Positions 39,712 to 47,919 of a DNA stretch of 64,000 nt are shown here, one piece after another. The translations under genes were made by a program, and so were the position numbers. The notes beneath the pieces were generated by a model. It searched no databases. It saw only the letters and a program-made list of their open reading frames with translations, and had not been told where the DNA came from. This stretch comes from Microbacteriaceae bacterium VKM Ac-2854 (GTDB taxonomy: Bacteria > Actinomycetota > Actinomycetes > Actinomycetales > Microbacteriaceae), in NCBI GenBank assembly GCA_013205085.1, contig JABMLH010000004.1:310001-374000 (forward strand), in the 5' to 3' direction. Position 1 is the stretch's first letter; each line of letters opens with the position of its first letter.

Positions 39712-41451
39712 TCAGTTGCGGATGACGATGCGGACGGCGGCGCTGGTGCCGACGTTGCCGGCGGCGTCCGTGGCGCGGGAGGTCACCGAGTAGGTGCCGT
39801 TCGCGTACGTCCGCGTGTTGGCCGAGAGCGCCCAGCTGCCGTTGCTCTGCTTCACGCCGTTACCCAGCTTGACGCTGCCGGAGTAGAACGCCACCGAGGT
39901 CACGCCCACGTTGTCGGACGCCGAGGCGACGATGCTCGTGGTGCCGCTCACCGTGGTTCCGGTGGCGGGCGAGGTGATCGCGGTCGTCGGCTTCACCGTG
40001 TCGGCGGTCGGAGGCGTCGTCGGCGGAGTCGTGGGCGGAGTCGTGGGCGGAGTCGTGGGCGGAGTCGTGGGCGGCGTGGTCGGCGGCGTGGTCGGCGGAG
40101 TCGTCGGAGGCGTCGTCGGAGGCGTGGTGCCGGTGGGCACGGTGTCGGCGAGGTAGCCGTAGTAGCGCCCCGCGGTCGGCCGCGTCGGGTCACCGGTGAA
40201 GACGTGGCCGCGGCTGGTGGCGGCGGTCCTCGCCTGCTGGATGACCTGAGCCCGCGCCTGCGCGGCGGTCTTTCCCACGCACGATCCGCCGGACGCGAAG
40301 CAATTCAGCACCACACCGCTGGTCGCGGCCGCGGCCATGCTCGTTCCCGACTGGATGTAGGCGTAGCCGCCGCCCTTCTTGGTCGTGTACGGGCACATCC
40401 CCGGAGCCGCGATGGTGTGCGCCTGATCGGCCGCGGACACCGCGAAGTTGCTGTTGTTCGACGGGGTGTCGTCCCTCGTACTGACGCCGCACGGCGCCGT
40501 GCCCCTGCCGCCGGGCTGGCCGTCGTAGTCGGCGACGTTCGTCACCGCGAGCACCTCGTCGTAGGCGGCGGGGATCCAGCCGGCGAGGTCCTCCTCGGTG
40601 TTGCCGGCGGAGCCGACGATGACAACGCCCTTATTCGCGATCTCGCAGACCGACTGATGAATCACATCCGCATTCGAGCGGCCGCAATTGCCGTCATCGG
40701 TGCCGTACGTCGCGAGCGACATGTTGACGACCTTGATGTTGTATCGGGCGGCATTCGCCGAGACCCAATCGAGAGCGCACATCAGAGTAGCGACGGATCC
40801 TCGGTTATTCGCATCGAGCGCGCGGACCGAATAAATGGGAGCACCGGGGGCGACGCCGACCGTTCCGGAGCCGTTATCCAGCGCGGCCATGTAACCGGAT
40901 ACTCCCGTGCCGTGACCGTTCGCATCCGCCGCCGTGCCGGATCCGAAGCAATTCACGGTCATCGCGAGGTTGTAATCCGGATGCGCACTCACGCCGGAAT
41001 CGATCACCGCGACCGCGGGTCCGTTCCAATTGGTGACGCCGTCGCCCGCACGGACGGGCGCCTCGTCGGCCTCGACCGACTTCACGTGCGACGGAATCGT
41101 CTGCGCCTGACCCTCGACCACCTGGTCGGCCGGCGACAGCCCGACGACCCGAGGATCGGCGGCCACGAGCGCGTGCTGCTTGGCCGTCAGTTTCGCGGTG
41201 AAGCCGGCAAGGCCGCCCTCGTACTCCGTGTAATCACGGAGATCGAGCGCGTTCAGCAGCGCGGCCGGTACGGAGGCGGTGTCGACGGTCACGAGGTAGC
41301 GGCCGGCGGTCCCCGCCGCCTGCGCGGGGGCCGAGCCCGCGACGATCATGCCGACGGCGAGCCCGATCACCCCCAGGATCGCCGTCATCCGGCGCGGGAT
41401 CGATCGGTCGGGAGAGGAGCGCAACGGTGAGAAGAGCGGCACGGGAACCAT
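39712..41451 (-). CDS. Secreted subtilisin-like serine protease with TTPP linker and Ig-like domain
   Basis: This 579-residue protein has an N-terminal Arg-rich stretch and signal peptide ending near AQAA (about residue 45), then an I9-type propeptide. The S8 catalytic domain holds D151 (AVIDSG), H180 (NGHGTG) and S371 (SGTSMAAA). A linker of about ten TTPP units (encoded at about 40012-40128) leads to a C-terminal bacterial Ig-like domain (about 485-579, VTSVAFYSGSVKLG). It is an exported protease; the linker and Ig domain suggest surface or substrate association. The segment 40620-41010 uses noticeably more A/T-ending codons than its neighbours. The start at 41451 is uncertain; an ATG at 41388 lies closer to the signal peptide. 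Confidence 0.88.
   Translation of the reverse strand: MVPVPLFSPLRSSPDRSIPRRMTAILGVIGLAVGMIVAGSAPAQAAGTAGRYLVTVDTASVPAALLNALDLRDYTEYEGGLAGFTAKLTAKQHALVAADPRVVGLSPADQVVEGQAQTIPSHVKSVEADEAPVRAGDGVTNWNGPAVAVIDSGVSAHPDYNLAMTVNCFGSGTAADANGHGTGVSGYMAALDNGSGTVGVAPGAPIYSVRALDANNRGSVATLMCALDWVSANAARYNIKVVNMSLATYGTDDGNCGRSNADVIHQSVCEIANKGVVIVGSAGNTEEDLAGWIPAAYDEVLAVTNVADYDGQPGGRGTAPCGVSTRDDTPSNNSNFAVSAADQAHTIAAPGMCPYTTKKGGGYAYIQSGTSMAAAATSGVVLNCFASGGSCVGKTAAQARAQVIQQARTAATSRGHVFTGDPTRPTAGRYYGYLADTVPTGTTPPTTPPTTPPTTPPTTPPTTPPTTPPTTPPTTPPTTPPTADTVKPTTAITSPATGTTVSGTTSIVASASDNVGVTSVAFYSGSVKLGNGVKQSNGSWALSANTRTYANGTYSVTSRATDAAGNVGTSAAVRIVIRN
40012..40128. repeat. 12-bp tandem repeat encoding the TTPP linker
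   Basis: Near-identical units of GGCGGAGTCGTG type (plus strand) are repeated about ten times and encode TTPP on the minus strand. A unit gain or loss keeps the reading frame. Confidence 0.85.
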
Positions 41452-41741
41452 CGATTCTTGTCTCGAAATCGGAACGTGATCTGCGGTGGTGCGAGAGGGG
41501 CGGCGCTCGAAATCACGGTCATTCACAAGACACGGTATCTCAAACAAATTCTATCCCTCTCCAATACCTCATACTTCGTGAAGCGACACACCAGGAACGG
41601 CGGCCCCACTTCGAGTGCCCCTCGCCTATCGCGCCCGGCGAAATCCCATCCAGTCAAGGGAGTGCGCCGAAGAAGAGGTACCTGCAAAACTGAGCCGCGC
41701 CCAGATCCTTGAGCGCTGAACCACCGGGGGTAAGAAACTCA

Positions 41742-41972
41742 ATGACACAAATTCACATCAGCCCGAACACGCCCTCCGCTCGCGACGGACACGCTTTTAC
41801 GACCAGCGAACTCGCCGCCGCTCGAGCCCGTCGCAATGAGCGCGGCCAGAAGATGACGCCGGCCCGGATCGCTCAGGCGCGAGCCATGCATGCCTCGGGC
41901 CGCTACACGATCCTCGAGATCGCGGAGACGCTCGGCGTCTCGCGCTCCACCGTGCACCGACACCTCAGCTGA
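41742..41972 (+). CDS. Small resolvase-type helix-turn-helix protein
   Basis: This 76-residue protein ends with ARIAQARAMHASGRYTILEIAETLGVSRSTVHRHLS, the helix-turn-helix found at the C-terminus of Hin/Tn3-type serine recombinases (HTH_7). The catalytic domain is absent, and the first 40 residues are polar and unlike a resolvase. It may be a free-standing DNA-binding protein or a relic of a recombinase. GGGGTAAG precedes the ATG. The 290-bp gap upstream (41452-41741) is markedly less GC-rich than its surroundings; I see no further gene in it, and it probably holds the protease promoter. Confidence 0.65.
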   Translation: MTQIHISPNTPSARDGHAFTTSELAAARARRNERGQKMTPARIAQARAMHASGRYTILEIAETLGVSRSTVHRHLS

Positions 41973-42079
41973 GCCGGAGGGCCGCCCGAAAATACCCTGG
42001 TCACGCCGCAGGATGAGCGTTCTCTCAGGGCGATGCCGTCTGGGTTGACTCTCTGGCTTGACTGGCCGTGTGCGAAGAG

Positions 42080-42085
42080 TAGTGT
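42080..42085 (+). promoter_or_regulatory. -10 box of leaderless KimA-like permease gene
   Basis: TAGTGT lies 8 nt before the GTG at 42094, which supports that start over the upstream TTG. Confidence 0.4.
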
Positions 42086-42093
42086 GGCGGCTC

Positions 42094-44220
42094 GTGACAA
42101 ACGAGGCACCCGCATCCGACGCGGACGAATTGCGGTCGGCCAAACACTTCTTCATCGGTGAGCCGCTGGCGAGCGACAAGCTCGAGGGCCAGCTGCTGCA
42201 GAAGCGACTGGCCCTGCCGATCTTCGCCAGCGACGCGCTCTCCTCCGTGGCCTACGCGCCGCAGGAACTGCTGATGATCCTGCTGCTCGGCGGGCTCGCC
42301 TTCCTCTCCTTCGCGCCGTGGGTCGCCGCGTGCGTCGTGGTGCTGCTGGTCGTGGTGATGCTCAGCTACCGCCAGCTGATCAAGGCGTATCCGTCCGGCG
42401 GCGGCGACTACGAAGTCGCCCGCACCAACTTGGGCGAGACGGCCGGTCTCACCGTCGCCTCCGCCCTGCTGGTGGACTACGTGCTCACCGTGGCCGTGTC
42501 GGTCGCGTCCGGCGTCGACAACATCATCTCGGCGCTGCCGGTGCTTGCACCGCTGCGGGTCGAACTGGCGATCTTCTTCGTCATCATCCTCGCCGCCGTC
42601 AACCTGCGCGGCGTCTCCGAGTCGAGCAAGGCGTTCGCGCTGCCGACCTACCTGTTCGTCGGCAGCGTGCTCGTGATGATCGTCACCGGACTGTTCCGCG
42701 TGGCGGTCGGCGACGCCCCCGTCGCGGAGTCGGCCGGCTACACCGTGCAGGGCGAGAACCTGGCGCAGGCCGCGTTCATCCTGCTGCTGCTGCGCGCGTT
42801 CTCCAGCGGCTGCTCCGCTCTGACCGGCGTCGAGGCGATCTCCAACGGCGTGCAGGCGTTCCGCACCCCGAAGATCCGCAACGCCCAGCTCACCCTGGTC
42901 GCCATGGTCGGCATCGCGATCACCCTCTTCATCGGTCTGACCGCGCTCGCGTTGATCTCGGGCGTGCACTACGCCGAGAACAACTGCGATCTGGTCGGCT
43001 GGGCCGACTGCGCCACCGAACCGCAGCGCTCGCTGATCGCGCAGGTCGCGGCGGCTACCTTCGGCAACAACTCGATCCTGTTCTTCGTGATCCAGGCCGC
43101 CACCGCCACCGTGCTGCTGCTGGCGGCGAACACCGCCTTCAACGGCTTCCCACTGCTGGGTTCCGTGTTGGCCAAGGACGGCTACGCCCCCAAGTCGCTG
43201 AACACCCGCGGCGACCGCCTGATCTACTCCAACGGCGTGATCATCCTCGGTGCCGTCGCGATCGCGATCCTCTTCGTCTACCAGGCGAGCCTGACGCATC
43301 TCATCCAGCTGTACATCATCGGCGTGTTCGTCTCCTTCACGCTCGGGCAGACCGGCATGGTGAAGCACTGGATCGGCATGATCAAGCGCGGCGAGGGCAA
43401 CCGCACGGTCTACACCAGCCTGGTGATCAACCTGATCGGCGCGACGATGACCTTCGTCGTGCTGGTGATCGTCACCATCACCAAGTTCACCCACGGCGCG
43501 TGGCTGGTCTTCCTGATCATGCCGATCCTCGGCGTGCTGATGGCCGGCGTCTTCCGCTACTACCGCGACGTCGAGAAGGAGATCGAGGTCGACCCCACGA
43601 TCACCTTCGGCGCCAACGGCGACCACGCGATCGTGCTGGTGGGCAAGATGAACAAGCCCACGCTGAAGGCGCTGGACTACGCGATCGCCGCCCGGCACGA
43701 GACCCTGGAGGCGGTGCACGCCTCGATCGACGACGACGCGACAGCGCAGCTGAAGAAGGACTGGGCGGCGATGGACATCCAGATCCCGCTGCTCTGCGTC
43801 GCCTCGCCGTACCGCGACATCTCGTTCCCGGTGATCAAGCACATCAAGATGCACCGGATGGAGCACGGCTCCGAGATCACGACGGTCTACATGCCCCAGT
43901 ACATCGTGGGGCACTGGTGGGAGTCGCTGCTGCACAACCACAAGTCGCGGCGGATCCGGCAGAAGCTGCTGATGATGCACGGCGTCACCGTGGCGCTGGT
44001 GCCGTGGCTGCTGGACTCCTCCGAGCTGATCTACGGTCGACGTTCGCGCCCCATCCCGGGCCAGGCGCGCCGCGGCGAGCCGGTGCGCGCGGTGACTCGC
44101 CGGATGGTGCCGCCGGCGAACGTGCTGCCCCAGGGCGCAGCGGGCGATGGCGCCCCCCGCTCCCCCGCCACTCCTCCGAGCGCGCCGAAACGGCGCACGA
44201 AGGTGATGCGGCGACGCTAG
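42094..44220 (+). CDS. KimA-like (YdaO/Rv2690c-type) APC-superfamily potassium permease
   Basis: This 708-residue protein has about twelve membrane helices (roughly 45-500) with the hallmark LALPIFASDALSSVAYAPQELL and SYRQLIKAYPSGGGDYEVARTNLG. A cytoplasmic USP-like C-terminal domain of about 180 residues follows, then a basic tail. These match the KimA family of high-affinity proton-coupled potassium importers, which c-di-AMP inhibits in Bacillus. The potassium role is transferred from that family and is unproven here. A GTG at 42094 fits a -10 box 8 nt upstream; a TTG at 42058 would add twelve basic residues. Confidence 0.85.
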   Translation: MTNEAPASDADELRSAKHFFIGEPLASDKLEGQLLQKRLALPIFASDALSSVAYAPQELLMILLLGGLAFLSFAPWVAACVVVLLVVVMLSYRQLIKAYPSGGGDYEVARTNLGETAGLTVASALLVDYVLTVAVSVASGVDNIISALPVLAPLRVELAIFFVIILAAVNLRGVSESSKAFALPTYLFVGSVLVMIVTGLFRVAVGDAPVAESAGYTVQGENLAQAAFILLLLRAFSSGCSALTGVEAISNGVQAFRTPKIRNAQLTLVAMVGIAITLFIGLTALALISGVHYAENNCDLVGWADCATEPQRSLIAQVAAATFGNNSILFFVIQAATATVLLLAANTAFNGFPLLGSVLAKDGYAPKSLNTRGDRLIYSNGVIILGAVAIAILFVYQASLTHLIQLYIIGVFVSFTLGQTGMVKHWIGMIKRGEGNRTVYTSLVINLIGATMTFVVLVIVTITKFTHGAWLVFLIMPILGVLMAGVFRYYRDVEKEIEVDPTITFGANGDHAIVLVGKMNKPTLKALDYAIAARHETLEAVHASIDDDATAQLKKDWAAMDIQIPLLCVASPYRDISFPVIKHIKMHRMEHGSEITTVYMPQYIVGHWWESLLHNHKSRRIRQKLLMMHGVTVALVPWLLDSSELIYGRRSRPIPGQARRGEPVRAVTRRMVPPANVLPQGAAGDGAPRSPATPPSAPKRRTKVMRRR

Positions 44221-44227
44221 CCGAACG

Positions 44228-44354
44228 GAGTGAGGGGCCGCGAGGTAGTGACCGATTCCCCAACCGGTACGCCTCGCGGCCCGCACTCATTCCCCTGGTC
44301 CTCTGACGAGGACCATGCCTTCTCCCCAGAAGGCGAGCCCCACCCTGAGGGGCT
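44228..44354. terminator. Cluster of four hairpins between convergent genes
   Basis: In order: GAGTGAGGGGCCGCGAGG with its complement (44228-44288), TGGTCCTC/GAGGACCA (44296-44315), GCCTTCT/AGAAGGC (44317-44334) and AGCCCC/GGGGCT (44336-44354). They fill the 143-bp gap between the permease and DUF4184 genes. Confidence 0.65.
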
Positions 44355-44363
44355 GCTTCGACG

Positions 44364-45137
44364 CTACGGGACGACGCGTCCCGTCCGCCTCCCCCGCGCG
44401 GGGTAGTCCTTGCGGAGGAGGCGCACGAGTTGCCACAGCAGCGCGACCCCGAGCACCGAGACCGCAGCACCGATCACCCCGGCGATCGACGCCGCCACCA
44501 CGTAGCCGCGGAAACCCTCGGCCAGCGGATGCTCGGTCGTGCTGCGCAGGATCGCCAGCGTCGGCCAGGCGGTCGCCACCAGCACGGCCAGCCAGGCGAG
44601 TGAGCGCCACCAGCCGCCGCCACGGGGCACCGGGCGCGGCGGTGTGCGCAGCAGCCACACCAGCGCGGCGAGAATCAGGACCACCAGCCCCGCGACTCCG
44701 CTCGCGTACTGCACCCACTTGTAGCCCGCGAAGTCGCCCCACTCCTGCTGCAGGGCCGGCACCTGCTCGACGACGAAGCCGTCGACGTGGCTGAACGCAT
44801 CCCACACCACGTGCGTCGCGGATCCGATTACCAGGCCGATCGCGGCGGGCAGCGGATGCAACGCGGCCGGTTCACGCAGGCGCGCCCGCACCATCCGCGG
44901 CGCCAGCGCGCGCAGCGGCGCCCGCAGCAGGTACAGCCACAGCAGCAGCCCGACCACCCCGAGCGCCAGGTCGATCGTGACCACGCCGATCGGCGCGTGG
45001 GTGAGCTCTCGGGCGACGGGGAGCGGAGCGTACAACCCGATGTCGGGCACCATGGCGCCGATCGCCACCGCTGCGGCCGGGATGCGCCCGCGCGCGAACG
45101 GCAGCGCGACGATCGCATGGCTGACGGTGAAGGGCAT
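44364..45137 (-). CDS. DUF4184-family membrane protein
   Basis: This 257-residue protein begins MPFTVSHAIVALPF, the diagnostic start of DUF4184. It has six to seven hydrophobic segments with conserved polar residues MVPDIGLY and GSATHVVWDAFSHVDGF, an arrangement that recalls the metal-dependent hydrolase YfhO/YdjM-like membrane families. The function is unknown. A TAGAGT -10 box lies 5 nt before the ATG (leaderless). It is divergent from the Pr6Pr-type gene across a 186-bp region that holds a family-B inverted repeat. Confidence 0.85.
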   Translation of the reverse strand: MPFTVSHAIVALPFARGRIPAAAVAIGAMVPDIGLYAPLPVARELTHAPIGVVTIDLALGVVGLLLWLYLLRAPLRALAPRMVRARLREPAALHPLPAAIGLVIGSATHVVWDAFSHVDGFVVEQVPALQQEWGDFAGYKWVQYASGVAGLVVLILAALVWLLRTPPRPVPRGGGWWRSLAWLAVLVATAWPTLAILRSTTEHPLAEGFRGYVVAASIAGVIGAAVSVLGVALLWQLVRLLRKDYPARGRRTGRVVP

Positions 45138-45142
45138 GGGTG

Positions 45143-45148
45143 ACTCTA
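45143..45148 (-). promoter_or_regulatory. -10 box of leaderless DUF4184 gene
   Basis: TAGAGT lies 5 nt before the ATG at 45137. Confidence 0.45.
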
Positions 45149-45172
45149 TCCCCACGCCCGCCCGTGCCGAAA

Positions 45173-45218
45173 AGGGTTGTCACTTCGTCGGCGACTGACC
45201 GACGAACTGACAACCCTT
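45173..45218. repeat. Family-B inverted repeat, variant copy in a divergent promoter region
   Basis: AGGGTTGTCACTTCGTCGG faces CCGACGAACTGACAACCCT. It resembles the copies at 50564 and 59988 but with a diverged inner arm. It lies between two divergent gene starts. Confidence 0.7.
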
Positions 45219-45248
45219 CTCCGGGGAGTCGTGCAGCGACGGGGAAAC

Positions 45249-45254
45249 TAGACT
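45249..45254 (+). promoter_or_regulatory. -10 box upstream of the Pr6Pr-type gene
   Basis: TAGACT lies 6 nt before an ATG at 45261 that is in frame with the gene. Either translation begins there without a leader, or at the GTG 45324 behind GGAG with a 63-nt leader. Confidence 0.5.
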
Positions 45255-45323
45255 CGTCGGATGGGTCCGTGCGGCCCGGCCGGACGATCCGCCGCCGCTC
45301 GGGAATCGTCGAACGGAGCGCGT

Positions 45324-46046
45324 GTGCGAAAAGCCTTCGCGATCCTCCGCCTCGCCCTGGCCGTGCTCGGTGTGGTCGCGCTGACCGGCGACTACTTCTA
45401 CACGCTCGGCTTCCGCGCCTTCCAGATCGACAACTTCTTCGCGTACTTCACCACGCAGTCGAACATGATCGCCGTGGTGGTCATGGCCCTCTCGGGATTG
45501 GTCGGGCTCGCCCGGGTGTGGGAGCCGCGCTGGCTCAGCGTCACCCGCGCGCTGGTGATCGTCTACATCGTGGTGTCTGGCATCGTCTTCGGGCTGATCG
45601 CGGCCGAGGCGAACACGCGCAGCTACCGCCTCGACATCCCGTGGTCGAGCGCGATCCTGCACTTCTGGATCCCCAGCATCGCTCTGATCGACTGGGTCCT
45701 CGGCCCGGGCCGACGCTCCGTCCCTTGGCGCAGCACCGCCTTCGTGCTGATCTTCCCCGGCGTCTGGGGCGCTTTCACGCTCGTGCGCGGCGCGATGATC
45801 GGCTGGTACCCGTACTTCTTCCTCGACCCCGGCCAGGTCGACGGGCCCGTGATGTACGTGCTGTACGACGTGATCGTGCTCGCGATCTTCGCGGGCATCG
45901 CCGCGTTCGTGGCCGCCCTCAGCCGGGTCCGCCCGCTCGGAGTCCCGCGGATGCCTCGGGGTGAGAGAACGCGGCGGCGCCCGCTCAGGCGGTCGCGAAC
46001 GGAGCCAGAGCCGAGATCGCAGCCAGCATCAGCTCCTCGTCGCTGA
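45324..46046 (+). CDS. Pr6Pr-family integral membrane protein
   Basis: This 240-residue protein has six membrane helices with conserved FAYFTTQSNMIAVVVM, VVSGIVFGLIAAE and WVLGPGRR...WRSTAFVLIFPGVWGAFTLVRGA...WYPYFFLD. These are the repeated polar/aromatic features of the Pr6Pr (formerly FAR-17a/AIG1-like) family; its biochemical role is unknown. The GTG at 45324 has GGAG 6 nt upstream. An in-frame ATG at 45261, 6 nt after a -10 box, would add 21 residues. The last 20 codons overlap the end of the convergent amine-oxidase gene by 62 bp; the encoded tail is Arg-rich. Confidence 0.82.
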   Translation: MRKAFAILRLALAVLGVVALTGDYFYTLGFRAFQIDNFFAYFTTQSNMIAVVVMALSGLVGLARVWEPRWLSVTRALVIVYIVVSGIVFGLIAAEANTRSYRLDIPWSSAILHFWIPSIALIDWVLGPGRRSVPWRSTAFVLIFPGVWGAFTLVRGAMIGWYPYFFLDPGQVDGPVMYVLYDVIVLAIFAGIAAFVAALSRVRPLGVPRMPRGERTRRRPLRRSRTEPEPRSQPASAPRR

Positions 46047-47433
46047 GCTGCTGCACGGCCAGCGCCGCATCGGCGCCGACCAACGCGACCAGCACCGGCT
46101 CCCCGGTGATCGGCTCCAGGTTGAGCCACTCGGTCAGCGAGTCCGCGCTGTCCACGAGCGACCAGCGCACCGCATCCGTGCTCCAGAACGGCTCATCGAA
46201 GCGCAGTTGGATCACGTCGACCACACCCATGCCGATCGCCCCGATCGCCGTGCGGTGCGCGAACGGCAGCGGCGGGTCGAAGGCGAGCGCGTCGGTCTTG
46301 AGCACACCGATCGGCACCGTGACGAGCACCCGGTCGGCCGCGAACGACTCCCCCGTGCTCAGCCGGATGCTCGCGCCGTCGAGGTCGTGACCGATCGCGG
46401 TGACCACCGTCTTCAGCGACACCTCGAGCTCGGTGAGCAGGGAGGAGACCAGCTCCGCGAAGCCGTCCGTCACGATGCTCGGGCCCGTGGTCGGCGCCGG
46501 AGTCGCGGCCTGCGTCGCGGACGAATCGCCCAGCCCGTACCAGGCCGAGATCTCCTCGGCGTCGGCGCCCAGTTGCAGGGCGGCACCGCCCGCGAGGTAG
46601 GCCGCGACGCGATCCGCGTCGTCCACACCGCCGGGCTCGGCCGCGGCCGGATCGGGCGCCCCGGAGCCGATGAAGGCCTCCTGCAGCGAGACGTCGAGCG
46701 CCTGCGTCGCCGCCCAGGCGCGCGCCTTCTCGACGGCCTTCGCGCCGGTGTCACCGAGGTCGAGCTCCGCGCCGGAGGCATCGACAGCGGTCGTTGTGAG
46801 GTCGATCGGGGTCGCGGCGAGGCCCGCGTCCTCGAGCGCGGTGGCGAGGGTGGAGCGCCCCGAGTCGTCGAACCAGAGCGCGCCGGTCTCCACCGGCCCC
46901 GTCCAGCCCTCCGGGGTGGCGGTCGCGATGCGCCCACCCACCCGGTCCCGGGCCTCGAAGAGCGTCACGGCGTAGCCCGCATCCGCCAGACGCCGGGCCG
47001 CGACGGCACCGGAGAGTCCGGCCCCGATGATCGCGATCTTCTCGCCGTCGGCCGCGATCGCGGCGATCTCGCCGGCCGCCCGGACGCCGGAGGCGTACGC
47101 GCCCTCCACCGTGCCGGGCGCGTCAGCATCCGTGGCCTCGCCGGCGAAGAACACCCGGTCGGCGACGTTCACGGCGAGATCGCTCCGGTGCTCCGGCGTG
47201 GCACCGACGGGCAGGTACGACATGGAGCCGTAGGCGTACGGATCCGTGGACCAGCTGGAGCGCACGAACGCGCTGGGCGCCGGAACAGCGGTGCTGGTGG
47301 GCGTGGGCACCGGTGCCGCGGTGACCGACTTCGTCGGCTTCGGGCCGGACGCGCCGGGAGTGCACGCCGAGAGGATCAGGACGCCCGCACCGCTGAGCGC
47401 CCCGGCGAGGAAGAGGCGGCGGTCGATCGTCAT
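45985..47433 (-). CDS. Lipoprotein flavin amine oxidase with circularly permuted motif order
   Basis: This 482-residue protein has a lipoprotein signal (LSAC, Cys24). In ordinary monoamine/polyamine oxidases the Rossmann GxGxxG comes first and the FAD-clamping WxTDPYxxGSxSY...FAGEAT...TVEGAxxSGxRAA segment comes last. Here that C-terminal segment is at residues 61-120, before the Rossmann motif IIGAGLSG (134-142), DRVGGR (163-168) and the rest, and the protein ends just after SDEELMLAAISAL, where that segment would normally follow. Each motif occurs once. The order is thus permuted, joined by a 10-residue linker (AAIAADGEK). It probably oxidises an amine outside the membrane; the substrate is unknown. 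Its 3' end overlaps the convergent gene. Confidence 0.85.
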   Translation of the reverse strand: MTIDRRLFLAGALSGAGVLILSACTPGASGPKPTKSVTAAPVPTPTSTAVPAPSAFVRSSWSTDPYAYGSMSYLPVGATPEHRSDLAVNVADRVFFAGEATDADAPGTVEGAYASGVRAAGEIAAIAADGEKIAIIGAGLSGAVAARRLADAGYAVTLFEARDRVGGRIATATPEGWTGPVETGALWFDDSGRSTLATALEDAGLAATPIDLTTTAVDASGAELDLGDTGAKAVEKARAWAATQALDVSLQEAFIGSGAPDPAAAEPGGVDDADRVAAYLAGGAALQLGADAEEISAWYGLGDSSATQAATPAPTTGPSIVTDGFAELVSSLLTELEVSLKTVVTAIGHDLDGASIRLSTGESFAADRVLVTVPIGVLKTDALAFDPPLPFAHRTAIGAIGMGVVDVIQLRFDEPFWSTDAVRWSLVDSADSLTEWLNLEPITGEPVLVALVGADAALAVQQLSDEELMLAAISALAPFATA

Positions 47434-47480
47434 CCGTGCTCCCTGGCTGCCGTGGTCGGTCCAGCCAGTCTACGGCGAGG

Positions 47481-47906
47481 TCAGCTCCGGGCCTCCGCGC
47501 GCGCCTTCACGCCGGCGACGTACTGGTCGAACGAGGGCTGCAGATCGGGCATCGAGCGCCAGATCAGCGGCAGCATCGGGCCCGTGTACTCCTCGCGGAC
47601 CCGCAGATGGGAGCCGCCGTCGTCGGTGGCCTCGAGGTCGAAGACGCGCACGCCGCGGAACAGGCCGAAGGGCATCCCGCCCGTCCACGTCATCACCCGA
47701 TGATTCGCGGAGAGGGTGACGTGCACCGGGAACGCCTGCTTCGGGCTCGCCTCGGTGTGCACCTTGATCCGGGCGCCCTCGGCGATCGTGCCGTCGATCG
47801 CGGTGACCCCCGAATCCCACTCCGGGTAGGCGGCGCCGTCGGTGATGACGTTCCACACGGTGGCGAGCGGGGCGCCGATGACGGATTCGGCCTCGTAGAA
47901 CTTCAC
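47481..47906 (-). CDS. SRPBCC-fold protein
   Basis: This 141-residue protein has the START/polyketide-cyclase layout: beta-strand FYEAESVIGAPLATVWNVITDG, a kink YPEWDSGV and a final long helix LIWRSMPDLQPSFDQYVAGVKARAEA. It would bind a hydrophobic ligand in a deep cavity; the ligand and role are unknown. A GTG start lies 7 nt after a TAGCCT -10 box, suggesting a leaderless transcript even though the next gene upstream ends only 10 bp away. Confidence 0.82.
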   Translation of the reverse strand: MKFYEAESVIGAPLATVWNVITDGAAYPEWDSGVTAIDGTIAEGARIKVHTEASPKQAFPVHVTLSANHRVMTWTGGMPFGLFRGVRVFDLEATDDGGSHLRVREEYTGPMLPLIWRSMPDLQPSFDQYVAGVKARAEARS

Positions 47907-47913
47907 GGCACTC

Positions 47914-47919
47914 AGGCTA
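47914..47919 (-). promoter_or_regulatory. -10 box of leaderless SRPBCC gene
   Basis: TAGCCT lies 7 nt before the GTG at 47906. It overlaps the stop codon of the upstream gene. Confidence 0.4.

Noticed and set aside
41427-41712. Short plus-strand open frames in the AT-richer gap upstream of the protease
   Set aside because: No ribosome-binding sites or family features; lower GC makes a promoter region more likely.
41742-41972. Transposon or invertible element suggested by a resolvase-type HTH
   Set aside because: No catalytic recombinase domain, terminal inverted repeats or target duplication could be seen around it.
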